From assembly GCA_017305535.1 (NCBI GenBank), contig JAFKKN010000003.1, forward strand, positions 186,001 through 250,000: a stretch of DNA of 64,000 nt, in the 5' to 3' direction. Under the pieces are notes generated by a model. That model searched no databases. It saw only the letters and a list, made by a program, of their open reading frames with translations, and was not told the DNA's origin. Position numbers and translations under genes: made by a program. Below, piece after piece: positions 8,983-18,236 of this stretch (its first letter is position 1; each line of letters opens with the position of its first letter). Source of the stretch: Hyphomicrobiales bacterium. Its GTDB lineage: Bacteria; Pseudomonadota; Alphaproteobacteria; Rhizobiales; Xanthobacteraceae.

Positions 8983-10304
8983 GAACCGAATTCACGCTGG
9001 CCCAACTGGCCGATCCCGATATCGCCGAAGCCGACAAGATCCTGCGTGCCTGCGTGCACTGCGGCTTTTGCACGGCGACCTGTCCGACCTATGTGCTGCT
9101 GGGCGACGAACTCGATAGCCCGCGCGGCCGCATCTACCTGATCAAGCAGATGCTGGAGAAGAACGAGCCGCCGACCGCCGACGTGGTCAAGCATGTCGAC
9201 CGCTGCCTGTCGTGCCTCGCTTGCATGACCACCTGTCCCTCCGGTGTGAACTACATGCATCTTGTCGATCAGGCACGGGTCAAGATCGAGAAGGAATACG
9301 AGCGTCCTCTCACCGAGCAGTGGCTGCGGCGCGTGCTGGCATGGGTGCTGCCTAATCCCAAACTGTTTCGGGCCAGCATGGTATTAGCGCGGCTCGGCCG
9401 TCCGCTGCTGGCGCTGCTGCCGACGCCACCGGTCGGGGCTGCCGCTCCGACGCTCGTAAGCCGGGTGCGGGCGATGCTGTCGTTGGCGCCGCGAAGCCTG
9501 CCGCCGGCCGGCCCAGCCGCCGGTACGGTATTCGCCGCGATCGGTCCGCGCCGTGGCCGCGTCGCGCTGTTGCAGGGCTGTGCCCAGCAGGTGCTGGCGC
9601 CGCGAATCAATCAGGCCGCGATTCGTTTGCTGACGCGTCACGGCATCGAGGTCGTGCTGGTGGCGGACGAAGTTTGCTGCGGCGCGTTGACCCACCACCT
9701 CGGACAGGATGACGCGGCGCTCGCCAATGCGCGGGCCAACGTCACGGCTTGGAGCAGGGAGATCGATAGCGGCGGACTCGACGCGATCCTGATCACCACG
9801 TCGGGCTGCGGCACCGTCATCAAGGATTATGGCTATTTACTGCGGGAAGATCGCCAATATGCCGAGCGGGCCGCGCGCGTTTCCAGGCTGGCGAAAGACA
9901 TCACCGAGTATGTCGCGACGCTTGGTCTATCGTCGCCCGAGCGTCGCAGCGATCTGGTTGTCGCTTATCATTCGGCGTGCTCGTTGCAGCATGGACAGAA
10001 AATCACACAGCTTCCAAAAGATTTGCTTTCCAAGAATGGATTCGTGGTGAAAGATATCCCGGAGAGCCACCTCTGTTGTGGTTCGGCGGGGACGTACAAC
10101 ATTCTCCAGCCTGAGATTGCGAGCAAGCTGCGTGATCGGAAAGTTGCAAACATTGCGACAACTGGGCCGGACATGATCGCAGCAGGCAACATCGGATGCA
10201 TGGTTCAGATTGCCAGCGGGACTGACGTTCCGGTGGTGCATACGGTTGAGTTGCTCGATTGGGCGACGGGAGGTCCCAAGCCAGAATTACAAGGAACGGT
10301 GTAA
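8979..10304 (+). CDS. glcF: Glycolate oxidase iron-sulfur subunit GlcF
   Basis: A 441-residue subunit carrying two [4Fe-4S] motifs: Cys25, 28, 31, 35 (CVHCGFCTATCP) and Cys76, 79, 82, 86 (CLSCLACMTTCP). Two C-terminal CCG domains follow, with VCCGALTHHLG and HLCCGSAGTYN. It passes electrons from the GlcD flavin toward the quinone pool or a cytochrome. It overlaps glcE by four bases. A short GC hairpin follows the stop without a T run, so the end of the operon is not clearly marked. Confidence 0.95.
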   Translation: MRTEFTLAQLADPDIAEADKILRACVHCGFCTATCPTYVLLGDELDSPRGRIYLIKQMLEKNEPPTADVVKHVDRCLSCLACMTTCPSGVNYMHLVDQARVKIEKEYERPLTEQWLRRVLAWVLPNPKLFRASMVLARLGRPLLALLPTPPVGAAAPTLVSRVRAMLSLAPRSLPPAGPAAGTVFAAIGPRRGRVALLQGCAQQVLAPRINQAAIRLLTRHGIEVVLVADEVCCGALTHHLGQDDAALANARANVTAWSREIDSGGLDAILITTSGCGTVIKDYGYLLREDRQYAERAARVSRLAKDITEYVATLGLSSPERRSDLVVAYHSACSLQHGQKITQLPKDLLSKNGFVVKDIPESHLCCGSAGTYNILQPEIASKLRDRKVANIATTGPDMIAAGNIGCMVQIASGTDVPVVHTVELLDWATGGPKPELQGTV

Positions 10305-10360
10305 CTCCGCGGAGAACGCGGACTGCTTGATGTGTCTAAGTCGGCAACAGGAGGACGACG

Positions 10361-10732
10361 ATGGCTAAAGCCAAGAAAGCGCTCAAGTCGAAGGCCAAGA
10401 GTTCCAAGAAGAAAGCTGCCAAGTCCGTAAAGAAGGCAGCGAAGAAAGCCTCGGCCAAGAAGGCCGCAAAGAAGGCTCCGAAGAAAAAGAAAGCCAAGGC
10501 CGCCGGTCGCAAGCCGGCCAAGAAGGCGGCGGCGAAACGTGCGGCGCCCAAGAAGGCCGTGAAGAAAGCAGCCAAGAAAACGGCGAAGAAAACCGTCAGG
10601 CGCAGTGCCAAGAAATCGAGCCCGGCTCGCACGATGATGCCGGCTGCCGCGCCAGCACCGGAGCCGGCACCCTTGCCGCTGTGGAGCAATCCCGAGCCGT
10701 CCGATGGCGGCGGTTCTTCCGGGGCGACCTGA
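10361..10732 (+). CDS. Histone H1-like Lys/Ala-rich protein
   Basis: 123 residues. The first 90 or so are almost only Lys and Ala in repeated AKKAxKK units, like the C-terminal tail of eukaryotic histone H1 and bacterial H1-like proteins. A short Pro/Ala/Ser/Gly tail follows. An AGGAGG starts 12 bases before the ATG with good spacing, supporting real translation. The opposite strand has a reading frame only because Lys/Ala codons leave few stops. Expected to bind DNA non-specifically in the nucleoid; this is inferred from composition. No globular domain is visible. Confidence 0.8.
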   Translation: MAKAKKALKSKAKSSKKKAAKSVKKAAKKASAKKAAKKAPKKKKAKAAGRKPAKKAAAKRAAPKKAVKKAAKKTAKKTVRRSAKKSSPARTMMPAAAPAPEPAPLPLWSNPEPSDGGGSSGAT

Positions 10733-11291
10733 CGCAAGACCACCGCGCCGCTTCCGGAGTCATCGGGGGCGGCGTTGGTTTTTGTGTGATCCGCTCCGAC
10801 GACAACGGCCACCTGCTTTTGCTTGAGGCGCGATCAACCCAATCAACGGTCAGATTCTAGTCTGGCTCGGAGGTTGCGGAATTTCGCCGTGCGTGGACTT
10901 TTCTCGATTGGATCGACGCACAGCCCAATTACCATCGTCATTCCAGGATCGCCCGTGAAGCGCCTGCGCCCCGGAATGACGGAGTTGGAGCTTTTCGGTC
11001 GAATTCGAAAAGGCGCTAGCTTTTCCTCTTTGAGATGGGACCGAGACCGCCACGACTTTCGATCCCGCCGCTAACGTGGATGTTGTCCGCTTGCAACAGT
11101 TGGCGCGACATGTCGCTTTGGGCCGTCCAGCCGCCTAATGAGGCAGCAATTGCCCTGCATTGTTGCTTTCCGTTCTTTCCTTCCCCACGCAGATTGAATT
11201 CCGCAAGCGAACGCAAGCCAGCGGTTTGTCACCGGGCATCGAAGCCCGGTCATCGACAAAGCGGGCTCAACCAAGTTCGATGGGGATTGCC
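10733..11291. other. Intergenic stretch, 559 bases
   Basis: No gene is convincing here. It holds a possible weak GC hairpin followed by TTTTT at about 10740-10782, which may end the H1-like gene transcript, a palindromic repeat (listed separately), and the upstream region of the porin gene. The short open frames in this stretch lack ribosome binding sites and recognisable content. Confidence 0.6.
10936..10981. repeat. Intergenic palindromic repeat
   Basis: Arms CGTCATTCC (10936-10944) and GGAATGACG (10973-10981) are exact reverse complements around a 28-base GC-rich centre. Its outer CGTCATT/AATGACG edges resemble those of the palindrome between groES and groEL. Confidence 0.7.
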
Positions 11292-12233
11292 ATGAAGACA
11301 ATTTATCTCGCCGCCTTCGCGCTATTGGTCGCCGGAACGGCTGTAGCTTCCGCCGCCGATTTGCCGGCGAAGGTTTACACCAAGGCGCCGCCACCCGTTG
11401 CCGCCTTCGATCCGTGGGACGTCGCGTTCGGGGCGGGTATCACCAACAACTACCTGTTCCGCGGTGTCAGCCAGTCCAATCGGGAAGCATCGGTCAGCGC
11501 CTATTTCGAGCCGCGCTACAACGTCACCAAGGATTTGCAGCTTTATGTCGGTGCTGCCGGTAATAGCATCTCCTTCACCAATCGCGCGGCCGCCGAGGTG
11601 GATGTCTATGCCGGCATCCGACCGACATTCGGCGCTTTCGCCTTCGATTTCGGTGTTTGGGGTTATCTCTATCCCGGCGGACAGTGCATCGATGGCAACG
11701 CCGGTGGCGTCGCGGCGGGTCTGTGTCCGGCGGGGGCCGCCTTCCTGCCCAACGGCAACTTCATGAAGAAGGATGTCTCCTTCTACGAGGTCTACGGCAA
11801 GGTGACCTACACCGTCAGCGACACCTTCTCGGTCGGCGCCAATGCGTTCTATTCGCCCAACTTCCTCAATTCTGGCGCAGACGGCACCTACGCATCGGTC
11901 ACCGCCAAGGTGACCGCCCCGACCGACTGGTTCGGCAGCAGCGGCGTCGGCATGTATCTGTCGGGGGAGTTCGGGCGCCAGTGGCTCGGCACCTCGGATG
12001 CATTCTACGGCAATGTGAAGTTCGCGGACTACAACACCTGGAACGTCGGTATCGGCTTCACCTACAAGGTCTTCACGCTTGACCTCCGCTACTCCGACAC
12101 CAACCTGTCGAAGGCCGACTGCAATCTCTTTACCAGTGACTTCACTGCGACGGCGGCCGGTTCGAAGTGGTGTGGTGCCGCCGGCATCGTCAAGCTATCG
12201 GCCGACCTGACAGCGATGAGCAATCTGAAATAG
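11292..12233 (+). CDS. TorF-family putative porin, outer membrane
   Basis: A 313-residue secreted protein with a signal peptide cleaved near residue 21 (VASA-AD). The mature N-terminus carries the family segment NNYLFRGVSQSNREASVSAY, seen in the TorF/gcw_chp group of predicted outer-membrane beta-barrels. Alternating aromatic and hydrophobic strands continue to the end. I chose the ATG at 11292 because it starts the signal peptide and follows a GGGGA stretch; in-frame ATGs upstream would add non-secretory sequence. The transported solute is not known. A terminator follows. Confidence 0.82.
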   Translation: MKTIYLAAFALLVAGTAVASAADLPAKVYTKAPPPVAAFDPWDVAFGAGITNNYLFRGVSQSNREASVSAYFEPRYNVTKDLQLYVGAAGNSISFTNRAAAEVDVYAGIRPTFGAFAFDFGVWGYLYPGGQCIDGNAGGVAAGLCPAGAAFLPNGNFMKKDVSFYEVYGKVTYTVSDTFSVGANAFYSPNFLNSGADGTYASVTAKVTAPTDWFGSSGVGMYLSGEFGRQWLGTSDAFYGNVKFADYNTWNVGIGFTYKVFTLDLRYSDTNLSKADCNLFTSDFTATAAGSKWCGAAGIVKLSADLTAMSNLK

Positions 12234-12256
12234 CCGCTTCCGAACCGGTTGCGGGC

Positions 12257-12288
12257 AAAGGGCGGCCTGTTGGGCCGTCCTTTGTTTT
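12257..12288 (+). terminator. Rho-independent terminator after the porin gene
   Basis: An 11-bp stem with one G-T pair (AAAGGGCGGCC with GGCCGTCCTTT), a short loop and a following TGTTTT. It lies between convergent genes and may serve both. Confidence 0.8.
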
Positions 12289-12306
12289 GAACGGGCCAGT
12301 GCCGCT

Positions 12307-14052
12307 CTATCCACTCATCCCGTCGTCCTTGATCGCATAGGCGACAGCAGCTGTCCCGCTTGGGGTGAGGGCAATCTCGCGCGCATGAAGGGTGTCGAGC
12401 GTTCCGCGATGGCCGATCGAGACGATCGTGGTCGACGGAAGTGCCGTAGCGAGGAGGTCATAGAGCTTGGCTTCAGCGGTTTCGTCGAGCGAGGCGGTGG
12501 CCTCGTCGAGAAACAGGTAGTCCGGCTTCGCCAGCAGGGCACGTGCAAGGCCGAGCCGCTGCTGTTCGCCGAGCGAGAGCCGCGCGTTCCAGTGTGCCTC
12601 TTCGTCGAGATGATCCGCCAGCGCGGGTAGTCCCACGGTCTGGATTGCCGCGCGGACCGCGTTGTCATCGAATGTATCCGGCTCGGCGGGATAGGCGATG
12701 GCCGCTTTCAGCGTACCGACGGGAAAATAGGACCGCTGCGGCAGGAACATCAATTTGGCCGCCGTGGGAATCCGGATCGTTCCGGTGCCGAAAGGCCAGA
12801 TGCCGCCGATGGCCCGGAACAAGGTCGATTTGCCCGAACCCGATGGCCCCTTGATCAGGGTGGTTTCGCCGGGTCGCAGGCGGAGCGCCTTGGCTGTGAC
12901 CATCGGTTTGCCGTTCGGCAATTGCAGCAGGAGGTCGTCGAGCGCAACCGTCGCATCGTTGGTCGTCGCGCGAACGATCCGGTCAGGTTCGCTCGGCAAG
13001 GTGGTCGCATGAGCGATGGAGGCCTCGAAGCCGTCGAGACGGCTGACGACCGCACGCCATTCCGCCAGCGAGCGGTAGGCGGTGACGAAGAACGATAGCG
13101 CGCCCTGCACGCTGCCAAAGGCGCTTGCCGTCTGCATCATGCCACCAAGTTGAATCTTGCCGGCGAAATAGGCCGGCGCCACCAGAATGAACGGGAACAC
13201 TTTCGCAGCCTGAGAATAACTTGCGGTCAGCGCGGTGACTTTCTTGGTGCGGATCATGATGGCGATCCAGTTGTCGATCACCAACTGGAAGCGCTTCAGG
13301 AGTTGATTGCGTTCGGCGGCCTCGCCGTGCAGCAGCGCTATCTGCTCGGCGTTTTCACGAGCACGCACCAGATTGAAGCGGAAGTCGGCCTCGTAGCGCT
13401 GCTGCATGAAATCGAGCCGGATCAGAGGTCGACCGACCAGATGCGTCAAAGCGGTACCGATGACCGCGTAAACCAGCGCGCCCCATACCAGATAGCCGGG
13501 AATGTTGTACGCCTGACCGAACACATGGAGCGGTGCCGCAGCGGACAATCCCCACAGGATTATGAAGAACGAGAACAAGGTCACCACCGAGGACAGCAGG
13601 CCGATGCTGATGTTGAGGGTTTGCTCGACGAACATCTTGATATCGTCGGTGAGACGCTGATCCGGATTGTCGGCGGCATCGCCCAGCAATTGCATGCGAT
13701 AGTGATTGGCGTCGTGCAGCCATTCGCCGAGATAGTGGCGGGTCATCCAGGCCCGCCAGCGAATCTGGAGCCACTGATTGAGATAGAGCTGGTACACGGC
13801 GAGCACGATGAAGATGGCCGCGATGACCGCGAAATAGGTCAGCTCCGAAACGAACGTATCCCAGTTGCGCTCTTGCAGCGCGTTGTAGAAGCGCGCGTAC
13901 CACTGGTTGAACAGAACATCGAGACCGACCAGCGCCAGTTCGATTGCGATGACGCTCGCCAGCAGGATGCGGCCCGGCCATTTGTCGTCCGAGCGAAAGT
14001 ACGGAGCGGCGAGGCGCCAAACGATGGCGAGGGTCTTGCCTAGATTCTGCAC
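12307..14052 (-). CDS. SbmA/BacA-like ABC transporter, fused permease and ATPase
   Basis: 581 residues. The N-terminal half has about six membrane helices of the SbmA/BacA and ABC_membrane_2 type, with a YxRFYNALQERNW segment near residue 50. The C-terminal half is an ABC ATPase with Walker A GPSGSGKST near residues 400-408, signature LSLGEQQ near 490 and Walker B YLFLDEATASLDE. This fused layout occurs in E. coli YddA, rhizobial BclA and mycobacterial Rv1819c. Relatives import antimicrobial peptides or cobalamin or help handle very-long-chain fatty acids; the substrate here is open. Transcribed divergently from the lactate permease gene. Confidence 0.88.
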   Translation of the reverse strand: MQNLGKTLAIVWRLAAPYFRSDDKWPGRILLASVIAIELALVGLDVLFNQWYARFYNALQERNWDTFVSELTYFAVIAAIFIVLAVYQLYLNQWLQIRWRAWMTRHYLGEWLHDANHYRMQLLGDAADNPDQRLTDDIKMFVEQTLNISIGLLSSVVTLFSFFIILWGLSAAAPLHVFGQAYNIPGYLVWGALVYAVIGTALTHLVGRPLIRLDFMQQRYEADFRFNLVRARENAEQIALLHGEAAERNQLLKRFQLVIDNWIAIMIRTKKVTALTASYSQAAKVFPFILVAPAYFAGKIQLGGMMQTASAFGSVQGALSFFVTAYRSLAEWRAVVSRLDGFEASIAHATTLPSEPDRIVRATTNDATVALDDLLLQLPNGKPMVTAKALRLRPGETTLIKGPSGSGKSTLFRAIGGIWPFGTGTIRIPTAAKLMFLPQRSYFPVGTLKAAIAYPAEPDTFDDNAVRAAIQTVGLPALADHLDEEAHWNARLSLGEQQRLGLARALLAKPDYLFLDEATASLDETAEAKLYDLLATALPSTTIVSIGHRGTLDTLHAREIALTPSGTAAVAYAIKDDGMSG

Positions 14053-14373
14053 AGCTATTTCACTCCGGAGAAAGTGTTGATTTCGCTACTGAAAGCGCCT
14101 GGAGACGGAATTCGCACGAGGAATTCCGGGGCATTACGTCGCTGCGTTGCCTTGTCGCGGGTGCGGATTTGCTTCTAGCATAGGTACTTAGGGACCGATT
14201 TTCCCGGTCCCTCAATGTGGGGAGGCAGCGTTATCCGGACGGCATCCGCTACGCAATCTCTCCAAAATCAACAAGCCGTTAGGGCTGGTCATCGCGATCC
14301 AGACTTAAACGGCACTGACGGCAGGTTCTTTCCTAATCAATCTGTCTGACGAATAAAGGGTGGGGCAACGACG
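14053..14373. other. Divergent intergenic region with two hairpins
   Basis: 321 bases between the ABC transporter and the permease genes. A short inverted repeat lies at 14107-14127 (GGAATTC, 7-base loop, GAATTCC) and a GC-rich one at 14191-14211 (GGGACCG, 7-base loop, CGGTCCC). Neither has a T run, so they look more like operator or RNA leader structures than terminators. No small gene was seen. Confidence 0.5.
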
Positions 14374-16038
14374 ATGTGGAACCAAGTCTACAATCCGTTC
14401 GGCAATGCTGCTTTATCGACGATCGCCGCGGCAATACCGGTGATCACACTGCTGGCGTTGATCGCCAGCGGCAAGGTCAAAGCTCATATCGCGGCGATCA
14501 CGGCGCTCATCGTCGCCAACCTGATCGCTATATTTGTTTTCACCATGCCGGCCAATATGTCGATCCGCGCTTCCATTCTCGGCGTGGTCATCGGCTTCTT
14601 CCCGATCGGCTGGATCGTTCTCAACGTTATCTTCATGTACCAACTGACACTGGCGTCGGGACGGTTCGAAACGTTGCAGCGAGCGATCGGCAGTGTAACC
14701 ACCGACCGGCGAATCCAGATCCTGCTGATCGCGTTTTCGTTCGGTGCATTTTTTGAAGGCGCATCCGGTTTCGGCACCCCGGTGGCGATCACCGGCGCCA
14801 TCCTGATCGGTCTTGGCTTTTCGCCACTCGCCGCATCGGGTCTGTCGCTGATCGCGAACACCGCGCCCGTTGCATACGGCGCGCTGGGCACACCGATCCA
14901 GGGTCTTGCCTCGGTGACCGGTCTCGATCCCTATCTGCTCGGCGCGATGGTGGGGCGGCAGTTGCCGATTTTCTCGCTGATCGTTCCGTTCTGGGTGATC
15001 TGGGCATTCGCTGGATGGAGGGGAATGAAGGAGGTCTGGCCTGCTATCGTGGTCACCGGCGTTTCATTCGCGATTCCGCAGTTCCTGATCTCGAACTACA
15101 TCAACCCATGGATCGTCGATATCGGCGCATCGCTGATTTCGATGGGCGCGTTGATCCTGTTCCTGCGGGTCTGGCAGCCAAAGACGTTGTGGACCTCGCC
15201 CGCACTGCGCGGTCGTGACATCTCCGCTGATCTGGCCAAACCGGACAAGAGCACGACGCTGCCGAAGCTGACGCAGGCGGAGGTCTGGTCCTCTGTGCTA
15301 CCGTGGATCATCGTTTGCGCCGTGCTGCTGATCTGGGGCACCGGCTGGTTCAAGGCGGCGGTCAATCCGATCTTTACCTGGAATTACGCCGTTCCTGAAC
15401 TGCACAACATGATCAACAAGGTCGCTCCGATCGTGGCCAAGCCGACACCGGAAGCCGCGGTGTTCTCATTCCAGTACCTGTCGTTCACAGGCACCGGCAT
15501 GTTGATCGCCGCGATTATTTCCGGATTGGTAATGGGCTTCTCGCCGGTCAGGATCGTCTCGATCTACGGCAAAACCATCCGGATCTGCGCGGTGTCACTG
15601 ATCACGATCTCCGCGATGCTGGCGATCGGCACGTTGACCCGGCTGTCCGGCATCGATGCAACGCTCGGTTTGGCTTTCGCGGCGACCGGGGTGCTCTACC
15701 CGTTCTTCGGAACGTTGCTCGGCTGGTTGGGTGTCGCGCTGACCGGTTCGGATACGGCATCGAACGTATTGTTCGGCAATCTGCAGAAGATCACGTCGGA
15801 ACAACTCGGTCTGTCGTCGATTCTGATGAGCGCCGCCAACTCGTCGGGCGGCGTCATGGGCAAGATGATCGACGCGCAGTCGATCGTCGTCGCCTCGACG
15901 GCAACCAACTGGTACGGGCATGAGGGCAGCATTCTGCGCTTTGTGTTCAAGCATTCGATCGCGCTGGCCTGCCTCGTCGGCCTGTTCGTGATGCTGCAAG
16001 CCTATGTCTATCCGTTCACTGAAATGGTCGTGAAATAA
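14374..16038 (+). CDS. lldP: L-lactate/glycolate permease (LldP family)
   Basis: 554 residues with about 12-14 membrane helices. It starts MWNQVYNPFGN as LldP/GlcA proteins commonly do, and contains the family segments GAFFEGASGFGTPVAI near residue 127, NTAPVAYGALGTPI, and GSDTASNVLFGNLQ near 452. It imports lactate or glycolate with protons. Being 4 kb from glcDEF, glycolate or D-lactate is a reasonable substrate, but lactate cannot be excluded. It is a single-gene unit with its own terminator. Confidence 0.93.
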   Translation: MWNQVYNPFGNAALSTIAAAIPVITLLALIASGKVKAHIAAITALIVANLIAIFVFTMPANMSIRASILGVVIGFFPIGWIVLNVIFMYQLTLASGRFETLQRAIGSVTTDRRIQILLIAFSFGAFFEGASGFGTPVAITGAILIGLGFSPLAASGLSLIANTAPVAYGALGTPIQGLASVTGLDPYLLGAMVGRQLPIFSLIVPFWVIWAFAGWRGMKEVWPAIVVTGVSFAIPQFLISNYINPWIVDIGASLISMGALILFLRVWQPKTLWTSPALRGRDISADLAKPDKSTTLPKLTQAEVWSSVLPWIIVCAVLLIWGTGWFKAAVNPIFTWNYAVPELHNMINKVAPIVAKPTPEAAVFSFQYLSFTGTGMLIAAIISGLVMGFSPVRIVSIYGKTIRICAVSLITISAMLAIGTLTRLSGIDATLGLAFAATGVLYPFFGTLLGWLGVALTGSDTASNVLFGNLQKITSEQLGLSSILMSAANSSGGVMGKMIDAQSIVVASTATNWYGHEGSILRFVFKHSIALACLVGLFVMLQAYVYPFTEMVVK

Positions 16039-16059
16039 CGGCCAGGTTCGACAAATATG

Positions 16060-16090
16060 AATCCCCGCGGCGCAAGCCGTGGGGATTTTC
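16060..16090 (+). terminator. Rho-independent terminator after the permease gene
   Basis: A 12-bp stem (AATCCCCGCGGC with GCCGTGGGGATT, one G-T pair), a GCAA tetraloop and a short T run. Confidence 0.88.
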
Positions 16091-16182
16091 TATGAGCCGC
16101 TCGTTTCTCTGCCCGATGGCAGACACACTTGACCGGCAGGTTTCGCAATATCTCTATCGTAATGGATTCGACGCGAGGCAGG

Positions 16183-16593
16183 ATGATCGTTGCTTATTTT
16201 AGAATGACGCTGGCTGGCATGATCCTGCTTGCGGCCAGTTTTGGCCTTTCCCCGGCGTTGGCAGCGGATGGATTTCCGTTCGGATTGGAGATGACACTGG
16301 ATGCCGCGCCACAACCGGGTTCCAAGCGGATTCCGAATCTCGAGATCGGCGATCGTGGTGAAGTCCGGCTGGAGTTGTGGTGCAAGGGTGGTGCGGGGCA
16401 GTTTTCCGTCGCCGGCAATACTGTGATCTTTGTTCCGGGCGTGATGGACAATCGAGTGTGCTCACCGGCGCAGGTGCAGATGGACGATGCCTTGCTGGCG
16501 GAGTTGACCGAAGCAACGACCTGGGCGCGGAAGGGTGATTATGTCACCTTCACAGGGCGCACGAACCTGCGATTTCATTTGAATACCAACTAA
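16183..16593 (+). CDS. Secreted META-domain-like hypothetical protein
   Basis: 136 residues with a clear signal peptide (cleavage near ALA-AD, residue 27). The mature part has a beta-rich pattern ending in DYVTFTGRTNLRFHLNTN, which resembles the end of META/HslJ-like domains where a strand finishes with L-x-F-x-x-x-x-N. Two Cys (in WCKG and NRVCSP) could form a disulfide. GAGGCAGG precedes the ATG at 16183; further in-frame ATGs at 16129 and 16162 would put extra residues before the signal peptide. Function unknown, and the META assignment is tentative. Confidence 0.6.
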   Translation: MIVAYFRMTLAGMILLAASFGLSPALAADGFPFGLEMTLDAAPQPGSKRIPNLEIGDRGEVRLELWCKGGAGQFSVAGNTVIFVPGVMDNRVCSPAQVQMDDALLAELTEATTWARKGDYVTFTGRTNLRFHLNTN

Positions 16594-16661
16594 GGCGCGA
16601 TCGGTCGAGGTATCCGGGCTTCAATTGATCATCCATGAACGGCCGTGTTTGCGTGTTCGTA

Positions 16662-18125
16662 TCATCCCTCACGCAGGATGATATCCGCGCAGGCGCCGGC
16701 GGCCTCGATCACGCCGCTGTAGCCGCCGAATCCGGCATAGGCCGAAGCGAGATAAACGTATTGCAAGGGCGTGCGTGGTGACCCGGGGCCTGTGTCCGGC
16801 GCGAAGCCGTAAACTGCGCCGTGTGGCGCGCCGAGATAGCTCTGCACCGAGTGTGCGGTATTGAACGACGTAGCGACCACCGCGTCAGCGAGCCCGGGAA
16901 AATAGGCATCGAGATAACGGACTAACGCAGCCTGCCAGTTGGTCCGCTTGGCATGGTAGCGTTCGACGCTCGGCGCTTGCCAATTGTCGATATGATCAGG
17001 TCCGATGATCGACAGCGTGTGGGGCGGAGCTGGGATCCCGGAGTCGATGGCATCGTAGTTGGCGATCGCCAGTGGCGGCATGCGGCTGTCAGGTTCGTAT
17101 GCCATCAGCCGCGTCGCTGCAGCATAGTCGGTTAGGCGTGCCATCCAGTCCGGCAGCAATTGCGTCGAATAGCTGGTGACACCGTAGCGGCGCGGAGATT
17201 CCGCGAGTCCCAACGTCAACGTGAACAATGAGATCGAGGGTTGGCGTCGTGCGTAAGCCTCCGACCAGCGCGTGGCGATAATCTCGGGCAGCATCGCCGT
17301 TGCCGAGGTCGGCGCCGCATTAATGACGATACGGTCGCATGCCACGATCTGCGGATCGCTGCCATCGCGGGCGGTGTGCGTGATGCCGACAGGATTGTCG
17401 TTGGCTCCAAACGCGAGGCTTGCCGCGACGCGGCGAAGCAGGACGGTGCCGCCGGCAGCCCGGATTGCCCGCGCCAGCGCGCTCGATAAACGCTGGGAAC
17501 CGCCGCGCACGAAGCAGGCGCCGTTGAGAAGATAACGTCCCTGTGCTCGAGCAAAGACATGCCACGGCAGCGAGGCTGGATCGTCATGGTAATAGCAAAG
17601 GTTGGCGGCGAGCATGCACTTGAGCACTTCGTTGTCGCCGAACAGATGATCGAGTTTCTGTCCGAGTGACAGCCTATCATTCAGAACCGGCCCGTCGTCA
17701 GGTATGTCGACCGACGCGGCGGCGCGCATCTCGTCGAACAGTTGTCGGATGGCCGCGCGTTCGTTTGGAAATCGTGCCGCAAGAGCGTCGCAAGCACCGG
17801 CAAGGCTGTCGGGTAAGGCGAACGGCTTCGGGAGCGGGCCACCGCGAACCTCGTAGAAATTCCCGGCAGGGATCCACTCGACCGCGTCGCGTACGCCTGC
17901 GCGATTGAGAACATCATGTTTCGGGTCGGTGGGACGGTGTGGATTGCTGGTCTCGTGCAGCGATCCCTCGACGAACAGGTCGCCGACCTTGTAGCTCGAC
18001 GCCGCTCCGCCGACCGAGTTGCTGCGCTCGATCACCAGCACCTTGCGGCCGGCCCGCGCCAGAATGGCTGCCGCGGTCAAGCCTCCGAGTCCGGCGCCGA
18101 CGACCGCAACGTCAAAATGCGTCAT
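16662..18125 (-). CDS. Phytoene-desaturase-like FAD-dependent oxidoreductase
   Basis: 487 residues. The N-terminal dinucleotide-binding motif VVGAGLGGLTAAAILARAG at residues 8-26 is followed by an ERSNSVGGAASS segment, as in the CrtI/amine-oxidase superfamily (COG1233). A C-terminal FAD motif is suggested by YVYLASAYAGFGGYSGVIEAAG. No carotenoid genes are nearby, so a role in carotenoid synthesis is not supported. Many relatives are uncharacterised NAD(P)/FAD-dependent retinol-saturase-like proteins. It probably forms its own transcription unit. Confidence 0.8.
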   Translation of the reverse strand: MTHFDVAVVGAGLGGLTAAAILARAGRKVLVIERSNSVGGAASSYKVGDLFVEGSLHETSNPHRPTDPKHDVLNRAGVRDAVEWIPAGNFYEVRGGPLPKPFALPDSLAGACDALAARFPNERAAIRQLFDEMRAAASVDIPDDGPVLNDRLSLGQKLDHLFGDNEVLKCMLAANLCYYHDDPASLPWHVFARAQGRYLLNGACFVRGGSQRLSSALARAIRAAGGTVLLRRVAASLAFGANDNPVGITHTARDGSDPQIVACDRIVINAAPTSATAMLPEIIATRWSEAYARRQPSISLFTLTLGLAESPRRYGVTSYSTQLLPDWMARLTDYAAATRLMAYEPDSRMPPLAIANYDAIDSGIPAPPHTLSIIGPDHIDNWQAPSVERYHAKRTNWQAALVRYLDAYFPGLADAVVATSFNTAHSVQSYLGAPHGAVYGFAPDTGPGSPRTPLQYVYLASAYAGFGGYSGVIEAAGACADIILREG

Positions 18126-18236
18126 TGAATGTCCATATGGCCGGCGTCGGCGGGATGGTTCGCCGTTGTCATCGATACCGATAGTGTGAGGAGGCGATGG
18201 GGGCAGAAGGGCAGCGGCAGCGTGCGCCTGGGCCCG

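Noticed and set aside
10823..11074. Small open frame between the H1-like and porin genes
   Set aside because: No ribosome binding site, it crosses a palindromic repeat, and no conserved-looking content.
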